From NCBI GenBank assembly GCA_035575095.1, contig DATLYF010000112.1, forward strand, positions 1-22,181: DNA of 22,181 bases. Direction: 5' to 3'. The stretch is from DATLYF01 sp035575095. Its GTDB lineage: Bacteria; Pseudomonadota; Gammaproteobacteria; Competibacterales; Competibacteraceae. Made by a program: the position numbers and the translations under genes. Position 1 is the first letter of the stretch; each line of letters opens with the position of its first letter. The notes under the pieces are model-generated. The model did no database searches and was not told the DNA's origin. It saw only the letters and a program-made list of their open reading frames with translations. Shown here piece after piece: positions 1 to 6,430 of the stretch.

Positions 1-237
1 GTGTTCGGCTCGCTGCTCTCCACCCCCATCCTCAACCCGCCGCAGAGCGGCATCCTCGGCATGCACAAGACTCAGGACCGGCCGGTGGCGGAGAACGGCC
101 AGGTGGTGATCCGGCCCATGATGTACGTGGCCCACTCCTACGACCACCGTATCATCGACGGCCGGGAGGCGGTGGGCTTCCTGATCACGGTCAAGGAGTG
201 CATCGAGGACCCGGCGCGTATCCTGCTGAACGTCTGA
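1..237 (+). CDS. sucB: Dihydrolipoyllysine-residue succinyltransferase (E2 of 2-oxoglutarate dehydrogenase), C-terminal fragment
   Basis: This is the last 78 codons of an acyltransferase whose 5' part lies outside the window. The GTG at base 1 is an internal Val codon, not a start. The visible segment is the end of the 2-oxoacid dehydrogenase catalytic domain. It contains the active-site motif HRIIDG (His49 and Asp53 of the fragment) and, upstream of it, the STPILNPPQSGILGMH stretch typical of E2 succinyl- and acetyltransferases. E2 transfers the succinyl group from lipoyl-lysine to CoA in the TCA cycle. The lpd gene follows 66 bases downstream in the same direction, as expected of a sucAB-lpd operon. 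The succinyl rather than acetyl assignment rests on similarity of the C-terminal motif to SucB and on this being an E2-E3 pair, so it is likely but not proven. The N-terminal lipoyl and E1/E3-binding domains cannot be seen. Confidence 0.88.
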   Translation: MFGSLLSTPILNPPQSGILGMHKTQDRPVAENGQVVIRPMMYVAHSYDHRIIDGREAVGFLITVKECIEDPARILLNV

Positions 238-252
238 GCGTCTTTACCCCTA

Positions 253-277
253 CCCTCCCCCACGGCGTGGGGGAGGG
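253..277. repeat. GC-rich perfect palindrome between sucB and lpd
   Basis: Eleven bases (253-263, CCCTCCCCCAC) are followed by a three-base spacer (GGC) and their exact reverse complement (267-277). The element lies between the sucB stop and the lpd Shine-Dalgarno (AGAGGA near 292-297). No T-run follows, so it is not an ordinary intrinsic terminator. It resembles the short palindromic intergenic units often scattered through gammaproteobacterial genomes, and could modulate transcript stability or lpd levels relative to sucB. Both roles are inference; only the symmetry is seen. Confidence 0.7.
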
Positions 278-303
278 CCATCCAGGAAGCAAGAGGAAGA
301 ACG

Positions 304-1731
304 ATGGCTAAGACCTACGACGTGGTCGTAATCGGTGGCGGTCCTGCCGGCTACGTGGCGGCGATCCGCTGCGCCCAGCTCGGCCTGTCCACCGCCTGCG
401 TGGAGAAGTGGATCAACCAGCAGGGGCGGCCGGCTCTGGGCGGCACCTGCCTGAACGTGGGCTGCATTCCCTCCAAGATCCTGCTGGAGTCCTCCGAACA
501 CTACCACTACGCCCACGAGGGTTTGGCCCACCACGGCGTCAAGGTAAGCGGGGTGGAGCTGGACCTGCAGCAGATGATGAAGCGCAAGGACGACATCGTC
601 CTGCAGCTCACCGGCGGCATCGCCCAGCTGTTCAAGGCCAACAAGATCGACTGGCTGCAGGGCAGCGGCAGGCTGCTCGCCGACCGCCAGGTGGAGATCA
701 CTGCTCACGACGGCAAGGTGGAGGTGTTGGACGCCGACCATGTCATCCTCGCCCCCGGCTCCCTGCCCATCGACATCCCTGCCGCCCCGCTCGATGGCGA
801 GCTGATCATCGACTCCACGGGCGCTTTGTCGCTGACCGCGGTACCCCAGAAGCTGGGCGTGATCGGCGCTGGCGTGATCGGCCTGGAGATGGGCAGCGTA
901 TGGCAGCGCCTTGGCGCCGAAGTGGTGGTACTGGAGGCGCTGGAGGACTTCCTCGTTGCCGTCGACCAGCAGATCAGCAAGGACGCTTTGCGCCAGTTCA
1001 AGAAGCAGGGCCTGGACATCCGTCTCGGCGCCCGCGTCACCGGCAGCACGAAGGCCAATCGGCAGGTCACCGTCCACTACCAGGACAGGAGCGGCGAGCA
1101 TCAACTCACCGTCGACAAGCTGCTGGTCTGCGTCGGCCGCCGCCCCAATACCGAGAACATCGCCGCCCCTGAAGCCGATCTCATGCTCAATGAGCGCGGC
1201 TACATCCATGTCGACGACCACTGCCGCACCAATCTGCCCGGTGTCTATGCCATCGGTGACGCGGTGCGCGGTCCCATGCTGGCCCACAAGGGCTCCGAGG
1301 AAGGGGTGATGGTCGCCGAGCTGATCGCCGGCCAGTCCGGTCACGTCAACTACGACGTCATCCCCTGGGTGATCTACACCGATCCGGAAATCGCCTGGGT
1401 GGGCAAGACCGAGCAGGCGCTGAAGGCCGAGGGTGTGCCTTACAAGGCCGGGACCTTCCCCTTCGCCGCCATTGGCCGGGCCAAGGCGATGGATGCCGCC
1501 GCCGGCATGGTCAAGATTCTGGCCCATGCCGAGACCGACACCATCCTCGGCTGCCACATCGTCGGCCCGATGGCCTCGGAGCTGATCCAGGAGGCGGTAC
1601 TGGCCATGGAGTACAAGGCCAGCAGCGAGGATCTGGCGCGCACCATCCACGGCCACCCCACCTTGGCCGAGGCGGTGCACGAGGCCGCTCTGGCGGTGCA
1701 CGGCCGTGCCCTGCACAAGATCAACACCTGA
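304..1731 (+). CDS. lpd: Dihydrolipoyl dehydrogenase (E3)
   Basis: This 475-residue flavoprotein disulfide reductase reoxidises dihydrolipoamide on 2-oxoacid dehydrogenase complexes and passes electrons through FAD to NAD+. The FAD-binding GGGPAG motif is at residues 11-16. The redox disulfide motif GGTCLNVGC gives Cys49 and Cys54. A second Rossmann motif (GAGVIG, near residue 190) binds NAD. The C-terminal dimerisation domain carries the catalytic dyad in HGHPTLAEA (His451, Glu456). Length matches the usual 465-480 residues. The ATG start is preceded by AGAGGA at good spacing. It lies directly after sucB and ends before a strong terminator (1779-1810), so it closes the operon. The same E3 may serve other complexes, such as pyruvate dehydrogenase or glycine cleavage, if no second lpd exists. 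Confidence 0.97.
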   Translation: MAKTYDVVVIGGGPAGYVAAIRCAQLGLSTACVEKWINQQGRPALGGTCLNVGCIPSKILLESSEHYHYAHEGLAHHGVKVSGVELDLQQMMKRKDDIVLQLTGGIAQLFKANKIDWLQGSGRLLADRQVEITAHDGKVEVLDADHVILAPGSLPIDIPAAPLDGELIIDSTGALSLTAVPQKLGVIGAGVIGLEMGSVWQRLGAEVVVLEALEDFLVAVDQQISKDALRQFKKQGLDIRLGARVTGSTKANRQVTVHYQDRSGEHQLTVDKLLVCVGRRPNTENIAAPEADLMLNERGYIHVDDHCRTNLPGVYAIGDAVRGPMLAHKGSEEGVMVAELIAGQSGHVNYDVIPWVIYTDPEIAWVGKTEQALKAEGVPYKAGTFPFAAIGRAKAMDAAAGMVKILAHAETDTILGCHIVGPMASELIQEAVLAMEYKASSEDLARTIHGHPTLAEAVHEAALAVHGRALHKINT

Positions 1732-1778
1732 AGCCGCTGCGGGCGGGTATCAGCCGCGCCTTGTCCATTTTCTTTGCG

Positions 1779-1810
1779 AACCCCGCCCAGGCGGGGTTTG
1801 TGTTTGTTGT
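1779..1810 (+). terminator. Intrinsic terminator after lpd
   Basis: The inverted repeat AACCCCGC (1779-1786) / GCGGGGTT (1791-1798) encloses a CCAG tetraloop and is followed by the T-rich tract TGTGTTTGTTGT. It sits 48 bases after the lpd stop and upstream of the next gene's ribosome-binding site. It therefore ends the sucB-lpd transcript and argues against starting the next gene at the upstream ATG at 1761. Confidence 0.85.
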
Positions 1811-1856
1811 AGACTGGCAAGGCACAGCGTATCCGATTCTCTCCAGGAGAACTTGC

Positions 1857-2594
1857 ATGGCAGGCAGGCATGACCATAAACCGGTGGCCGTCGTCACCGG
1901 CGCCAACCGCGGTCTCGGACTGGCTACCGCCCAGCGTCTCGGCGCCTTGGGGATTCGCGTAGTACTCACCGCCCGCCATCCGCAGAAAGGCGAGGCGGCC
2001 GCCGAACGGCTGTGCGACGCCGGTCTGGACGTGCTATTCCAGCCGCTGGATGTAACCTCCGAGGCCAGCGTTGCCTCCCTGGGCGAGTTCGTACGCAATC
2101 GCTGCGGCCGGGTGGACATCCTGGTCAACAACGCCGGCGTCATCCTGGACAACCACAGCCCCGACTACGCGGTAGGCGCCAGCGTCTTCAACACCAGCTT
2201 GGATACGTTGCGCGCTACCCTGGAGACCAATCTCTACGGGCCGCTACTGCTGGCCCAGGAACTGATCCCGCTGATGAAGCAACAGCACTACGGGCGCATC
2301 GTCAACCTCTCCAGCGGCATGGGCCAGCTCGTCGAGATGGGTGGGCGCTACCCGGCCTATCGCATCTCCAAGACCGCTCTCAACGCGCTGACCCGCATCC
2401 TCGCCGCCGAGACCGCGGGCCATAACATTCTGGTCAATTCGGTCGACCCGGGCTGGGTACAGACCGAGATGGGCGGCCCCCAGGCCGAGCGCACGGTGGA
2501 CGAGGCGGTAGACGGTATCGTCTGGGCCGCTACCCTGCCCGACGACGGACCGAGCGGGGGCTTCTTCCTGGACGGCAAGGCGATTCCCTGGTAG
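1857..2594 (+). CDS. Short-chain dehydrogenase/reductase (SDR), substrate unknown
   Basis: This is a 245-residue classical SDR, an NAD(P)H-dependent oxidoreductase of unknown substrate. Visible motifs are the cofactor-binding TGANRGLG (residues 14-21), the structural NNAG (91-94), the catalytic Ser in VNLSSG, and the YRISK dyad (Tyr168, Lys172). The VDPGWVQTEMGG stretch after the active site is typical of carbonyl-reductase-like SDRs. The motif set is complete, so it should be active. The start at 1857 is chosen because AGGAGA (1845-1850) lies six bases upstream; an in-frame ATG at 1761 would run through the lpd terminator and adds 32 unrelated residues. The Arg after TGAN suggests NADPH preference, which is inference. 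It stands alone, between the lpd terminator and the convergent nosL, and nothing nearby indicates its substrate. Confidence 0.9.
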   Translation: MAGRHDHKPVAVVTGANRGLGLATAQRLGALGIRVVLTARHPQKGEAAAERLCDAGLDVLFQPLDVTSEASVASLGEFVRNRCGRVDILVNNAGVILDNHSPDYAVGASVFNTSLDTLRATLETNLYGPLLLAQELIPLMKQQHYGRIVNLSSGMGQLVEMGGRYPAYRISKTALNALTRILAAETAGHNILVNSVDPGWVQTEMGGPQAERTVDEAVDGIVWAATLPDDGPSGGFFLDGKAIPW

Positions 2595-2599
2595 GTAAC

Positions 2600-2617
2600 G
2601 ACCGCCTGCCCGCGGTC
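2600..2617. terminator. Possible weak bidirectional hairpin between the SDR gene and nosL
   Basis: GACCGC (2600-2605) and GCGGTC (2612-2617) form a six-base-pair stem in the 37-base gap between two convergent genes. There is no T-run on either side, so intrinsic termination is uncertain. The location is the only other support. Confidence 0.3.
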
Positions 2618-2631
2618 CGACGCGGCGCTCC

Positions 2632-3189
2632 TCAGTGCCCAGCGTGACCGGGCATCGGCGCCGGAGCCATGGCCGGCATACCCTCGCCCAGGTTCTGCAA
2701 CAATGCCAGGTCCACCTGCTGGAAACTCAGCAAACGGCCTCGGTGGCGCTGGCTAAAGGCCTCGGCGGCCGGCCGCTCCTTGAACGAGGCCAGGGTCGGT
2801 CCCATCGCCCCGGGCAGCGGATGTCCGGCCACGTACCAGGCCTGACGGGCGTCGACGAACGCTTCGGTGGCCGGCTTGTCCCAGGCGGTCGCCGCCATAT
2901 CGTGCACGTAAATCGCCCGGATCGAGGGGGCGATGTCGGGTTGCAGCATGTAGGCGAACAGATCGCGGGTCGAACAAAACTTCAGGACCTGGGAGGCCCC
3001 CTGCAGGATCAGTTCGCCCTTGGGGCCGGGGAATTCGCTGATCGGCATACCGCACAGCGCACAGGCATCATCGGCTTCGATAGGCACAGGCTGCAGTGCC
3101 GCCCCGGCCGTCTCCGGCCGCTCGCAGCCAGTAAGGCCGAGCAGGGCGAAGCCGCCGCAGCCGAACAGAAAATACCTACGGGTCATCAT
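2632..3189 (-). CDS. nosL: NosL copper chaperone lipoprotein
   Basis: This 185-residue outer-membrane or periplasm-facing lipoprotein delivers Cu(I) for assembly of the copper centres of nitrous-oxide reductase. A short hydrophobic signal (residues 7-20) ends in the lipobox LTGC, with Cys22 as lipidation site. The NosL-type metal motif CALCGMP (Cys43, Cys46, Met48) follows, and the C terminus is rich in Met and His (last 15 residues). It is the last gene of the nosRZDFYL operon, 45 bases after nosY. Two adjacent ATG codons (3189 and 3186) could start translation; AGGAG at 3197-3201 is seven bases from the first, which is preferred. NosL interacts with NosDFY in characterised systems; that role is family knowledge. 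Cys72 in a FCSTRD motif is a further candidate ligand. Confidence 0.95.
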   Translation of the reverse strand: MMTRRYFLFGCGGFALLGLTGCERPETAGAALQPVPIEADDACALCGMPISEFPGPKGELILQGASQVLKFCSTRDLFAYMLQPDIAPSIRAIYVHDMAATAWDKPATEAFVDARQAWYVAGHPLPGAMGPTLASFKERPAAEAFSQRHRGRLLSFQQVDLALLQNLGEGMPAMAPAPMPGHAGH

Positions 3190-3234
3190 GAGGAAGCTCC
3201 TGCGACGTCGGGATCCCCGCCAGGACCGCCCGGA

Positions 3235-4068
3235 TCAGGTTCGCCGGCGTTGAAACAGCCACGCCGCCAGGGCGAAGGGCAGCATCACCCAGCCCAGCAG
3301 GGCGAACAGCAGCAGCGCCGGGTGCAACAGGTTCTGCGCGGCGATGGCGGTGAGCCCGGAATAGGCCTGGGCCGCTTCGAACCCAATCAGATTGGCGATA
3401 CGGAACACATCAGTAGGATTGGACAGCAGCAGGTACGGCAGCGTCGATACCGTCTCCTGCCCGCCGCTGGTGGCCACCAGCAGTCCGAGCAGGAGCAGGT
3501 CGTACAGCAGCACCAGCACGAACCAGACGATCAACGCCAGGCCCGCCGCCCGCGATTTCTCCGTCGCCAGCACGCTGATCACGTAGGCCAGCGCCACGAA
3601 GGCCCAGCCCAGCAGGATCGCGGTGAGGATGAAGAAGCCCAGAGCCCGCCACAACTCGCCGCCCTGCACCTGCTCCGAGAACAGGGTGATCACCAGTCCG
3701 GCCACGCCGAAACCCAGCGCGGTCGATACCGCCAGGATGGCGCCGTGACCGAGGAACTTCCCGGTCAGCAGCTGCAGCCGGCTCAGCGGATAACTTAGCA
3801 GGAGCAACAGGGTGCCCTGCTCGTCCTCGCCCACCACGCTGTCGTAAGCGAGCAGCAGCGCGATCAGCGGAATGAGGAACACCGCCAGGCTGGAGAGGCT
3901 GGCGATGGTCGTGGCCAGCCCTGTGAATCCCAGCCGGCCCGAAGCCGCCGCGCCGAAATAGCCGAGCCCGACGGCGAGCACGGCGAACACCAGGGTGATC
4001 GCCATTACCCAGCGGTTGCGCAGGCCATCGCGGAACTCCTTGGCGGCGACGGTGAGGATCATGTACAT
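3235..4068 (-). CDS. nosY: NosY, membrane permease of the NosDFY ABC complex
   Basis: This 277-residue ABC-2 type membrane protein has about six hydrophobic segments spread along its length. An N-terminal amphipathic TVAAKEFRDGLRNRW element and the SVVGEDEQGTLLLLLSYP coupling-type motif are typical of NosY. With NosF (ATPase) and NosD (periplasmic) it forms the transporter-like complex that matures the CuZ site of NosZ. The start overlaps nosF: the chosen ATG at 4068 overlaps by ten bases and has GGGAG nine bases upstream. A second ATG two codons later (4062) forms an ATGA overlap with the nosF stop. Either way translation is probably coupled to nosF. A charged LFQRRRT tail ends the protein. 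Confidence 0.96.
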   Translation of the reverse strand: MYMILTVAAKEFRDGLRNRWVMAITLVFAVLAVGLGYFGAAASGRLGFTGLATTIASLSSLAVFLIPLIALLLAYDSVVGEDEQGTLLLLLSYPLSRLQLLTGKFLGHGAILAVSTALGFGVAGLVITLFSEQVQGGELWRALGFFILTAILLGWAFVALAYVISVLATEKSRAAGLALIVWFVLVLLYDLLLLGLLVATSGGQETVSTLPYLLLSNPTDVFRIANLIGFEAAQAYSGLTAIAAQNLLHPALLLFALLGWVMLPFALAAWLFQRRRT

Positions 4069-4991
4069 GGCGGCAGGCTCCCGGATTCGGCCGCGGCGCT
4101 GAAATAGGCATACAGCGCCTCCAGAGAGGGCGGTTCGAGTTCGATGTCCTGGATGGCGGGATGGTCGAGCAGGCCACGCAGCGCGGCCAGCTTGTCCTGG
4201 CCCGCGACGCTGAACTCCAGACAGCCGTCCGCGGCGCGCTGGGTCACCAGCGCGGGCACCGGCAGATGCTCCGGCCAGTCGTCAGAGGCAAAGCGGCCGT
4301 AGGCTCGCAGCCGGTAAGGCAGTCCGGCCCGGGCCCGCAGCTCCTCCAGGGTGCCGTCGGCCAGCAGCCGCCCCCCGCCGAGGATGACCGCCCGATCGAT
4401 GTGACGCTCGATCCCGGAAAGGGTATGCGAGGACAGGATCACCGTCACCCCTTGCGCCTGCAGCTCGTCGATGATCGTGTAGAAATCGCGGATGGCCAGC
4501 GGATCGAGGCCCACCGTTGGCTCGTCCAGGATCAGCAGCCGGGGCCACCCGAGCAGGGCTTGGGCCAATCCCAACCGCTGGCGCATACCCTTGGAGTAGG
4601 TCTTGACGCGGCGATCGGCAGCTCCTTGCAACCCCACCCGCTCCAGCAACTCGTCGACCTGCCCCGCGGCGACCCGTTTCAGTCGACCGAAATAGCGCAA
4701 CACCTCGCGGCCGGTGAGCTGCTCGTAGAACATGACGTTCTCCGGTAGATAACCGATGCGCAAGCGCAGATGATGCGCTTGCGCACCATGGGGTGGCTGC
4801 CCGAACACTCGCACCTCGCCGCCCGTGGCCCGTATCAGGCCCAGGATGAGCTTCATGGTCGTGCTCTTGCCGGCGCCGTTGTGGCCGAGCAGACCGACCA
4901 CCTCGCCCTCGCTCACGCGCAGGCTCAACCCAGCCAATGCTTCCAGGCGCTCGAAGACCTTGCTCACCTGCTCGAGTTCGACAACACTCAT
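4059..4991 (-). CDS. nosF: NosF, ATP-binding subunit of the NosDFY complex
   Basis: This is a 310-residue ABC ATPase. Walker A is GHNGAGKST (residues 36-44), the Q-loop region is GYLPENVMFYEQL, the signature is YSKGMRQRL (132-140, SKGM in place of LSGGQ, as is common in NosF/CcmA-type ATPases), Walker B is LLILDEP (152-158), and the switch His is His189. The C-terminal 100 residues form the extra domain seen in NosF. It energises NosDFY during copper-site maturation of NosZ. The ATG at 4991 is preferred because GGAGGG lies ten bases upstream. An ATG at 5009 would start inside nosD and consume that Shine-Dalgarno. It follows nosD after seven bases and overlaps nosY, so nosD, nosF and nosY are tightly coupled. 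Confidence 0.96.
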   Translation of the reverse strand: MSVVELEQVSKVFERLEALAGLSLRVSEGEVVGLLGHNGAGKSTTMKLILGLIRATGGEVRVFGQPPHGAQAHHLRLRIGYLPENVMFYEQLTGREVLRYFGRLKRVAAGQVDELLERVGLQGAADRRVKTYSKGMRQRLGLAQALLGWPRLLILDEPTVGLDPLAIRDFYTIIDELQAQGVTVILSSHTLSGIERHIDRAVILGGGRLLADGTLEELRARAGLPYRLRAYGRFASDDWPEHLPVPALVTQRAADGCLEFSVAGQDKLAALRGLLDHPAIQDIELEPPSLEALYAYFSAAAESGSLPPCT

Positions 4992-4998
4992 GACCGGC

Positions 4999-6360
4999 TC
5001 ACCCTCCATCCTCGACCGCCGGCAGTGGTGGCGGCTGCATCAGCGGGGCGCTGTCGCGCACGCCGGGCGGCTTGAGCACCGGGAACTCACGCTGTACCCA
5101 GCGCAGGATCTCGACCGCCGGACTGTGCATCAGCACCTTGGCCACCGGATATTTCCATAGGAGTTGGTCCACGCCGTCATTGGGCTCGTAGGGGATATCG
5201 CCGATGCCGTCGCCGTCCAGATCGAATCCCAGGTAATCGCTCCAGTAATTGCCGCGGCCATTGTGCGACCATTCTTGCGGCCGGTTGGCGACATATTTCA
5301 CCTGGGTACGGTTGGCCTCGAAGCGGTTGCCGTAGATGCGGTTGTCCTCGGAGCCGGCGGTCAGATGGATGCCGATCTCGGCGCCGGCGAAGAGATTGTC
5401 GCGGATCTCGTTGTAGAGAGCGTTGTAGACGAACAGGGCCTTGCCCTCGGCACCGGCCACGCCATGGCCCTCGTCCCCGCCCGGCACTCTGCCGCGCTGG
5501 ATATCGCGGACGCGATTGCCGGCGATGACCGAGTTGGTGATGAAGTTCAGCAGCAGGCCGTAATTCTCGTCACGCTCCGAGACATTGCCGAGCACGGTCA
5601 GGAACTTGGATTGCATGAGCGCGTATCCGGTGCGGGTGCGCTCGGTACGATTGCCTACCACTTCGTTGTGGTATGAGTACATGTAGTGGATGCCGTAGCG
5701 CAGATCGTGCAGATAATTGCGGCGCAGCACGTTGCGATTGCTGGTATCGATGTAGATACCGTCGCGGCTGTCCCAGACCTCGTTGTCCTCCACCCGGGCA
5801 CCGCTTACAGCGAACAAGTGGATGCCGTTGCCGCGGTCCTGGGAGCGGACCTGCGGGTCGCTGCTGATGCGGTTGCCGAGCACTTGGGCGTCGCTGCAGG
5901 CATCCAGCCAGATGCCGAAGGCGGCGAGTTCGATGCGGTTGTGCTCGATGCGCACGCCGCTCGCGCTCTTCTCCACGAACACGGCGGCATTCATCGCGGT
6001 GAGATCGAACCCCGAGCGGCGCAGGATGAGGCCGCGCAGGGTGACATCAGGGGCACGCACCCGCACCACATCGCCCTGCCCTGCTGCATCCAGCACCGCG
6101 CCGGGCTCACCCTGGATGACCAGGGGCTTGTCCACCAGCAGGTTACCGGGATAGACGCCTGCCTGCAGCAGCAGCGTATCCCCCGGCGCAGCCCGTTCCA
6201 CCGCCGCCTGCAGGGGGCCGTCGCCGGGGCCGATGCGCAGTTGTGCCGCGCCGGCGGCATGCCCGCCGCAGAGCGGCACCAGCAGGGCGATCAGGGCGGC
6301 TAGCCGGGGTTTCCAGAAGCGAGGGAAGCGCGGTCGTCTCACGTCGGCACGGTCAGGCAT
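4999..6360 (-). CDS. nosD: NosD, periplasmic copper-processing beta-helix protein
   Basis: This 453-residue exported protein is required for copper insertion into nitrous-oxide reductase. A basic N terminus and hydrophobic stretch (residues 19-32) form a Sec signal, with likely cleavage after AAGA near residue 39. Most of the rest is a series of right-handed parallel beta-helix (CASH/PbH1) turns, visible as repeated N-x-I or G-N-R elements such as EHNRIE, LGNRIS, EDNEV, AGNRV and RDNLF. The RGNYWSDYLGFDLDGDGIGDIPY block near residue 375 is characteristic of NosD. The start ATG has AGGAGT (6369-6374) eight bases upstream. That Shine-Dalgarno is embedded in an inverted-repeat structure in the nosZ-nosD gap (separate entry). 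It acts with NosF and NosY. The proline-rich C-terminal tail looks unstructured. Confidence 0.96.
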   Translation of the reverse strand: MPDRADVRRPRFPRFWKPRLAALIALLVPLCGGHAAGAAQLRIGPGDGPLQAAVERAAPGDTLLLQAGVYPGNLLVDKPLVIQGEPGAVLDAAGQGDVVRVRAPDVTLRGLILRRSGFDLTAMNAAVFVEKSASGVRIEHNRIELAAFGIWLDACSDAQVLGNRISSDPQVRSQDRGNGIHLFAVSGARVEDNEVWDSRDGIYIDTSNRNVLRRNYLHDLRYGIHYMYSYHNEVVGNRTERTRTGYALMQSKFLTVLGNVSERDENYGLLLNFITNSVIAGNRVRDIQRGRVPGGDEGHGVAGAEGKALFVYNALYNEIRDNLFAGAEIGIHLTAGSEDNRIYGNRFEANRTQVKYVANRPQEWSHNGRGNYWSDYLGFDLDGDGIGDIPYEPNDGVDQLLWKYPVAKVLMHSPAVEILRWVQREFPVLKPPGVRDSAPLMQPPPLPAVEDGG

Positions 6361-6419
6361 CGAGCGTTACTCCTGAAGGGTGAATGGAGCTTCCCTGCCC
6401 CTCACCCTATACGCTCGAT
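6359..6419 (-). promoter_or_regulatory. Two-tier inverted repeat around the nosD ribosome-binding site
   Basis: Outer arms ATCGAGCGT (6359-6367) and ACGCTCGAT (6411-6419) are exact reverse complements of nine bases. Inside them, AGGGTGA (6377-6383) and TCACCCT (6402-6408) are exact reverse complements of seven bases. In the minus-strand mRNA the structure begins 11 bases after the nosZ stop. It would leave the nosD Shine-Dalgarno AGGAGT in a nine-base internal-loop strand and pair the A and U of the nosD start codon. It could lower or gate nosD translation, or protect the nosZ message end. The symmetry is seen; any function is inference. Confidence 0.6.
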
Positions 6420-6430
6420 ACTGCACCAGA

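Noticed and set aside
250..1716. 488-codon open frame on the minus strand opposite lpd
   Set aside because: It is a shadow of lpd in GC-rich DNA. Its product is low-complexity, rich in Gly, His, Val and Ala, with no motif, while the plus-strand frame has full Lpd motifs.
1807..1835. Possible promoter (TTGTAG, 17 bases, TATCCG) ahead of the SDR gene
   Set aside because: Only three of six bases match in each hexamer, and the implied start would fall almost on the ribosome-binding site.
2635..3798. 387-codon plus-strand frame opposite nosL and nosY
   Set aside because: The product is rich in Gln, Arg, Gly and His with no recognisable domain, and it lies antisense to two clear nos genes.
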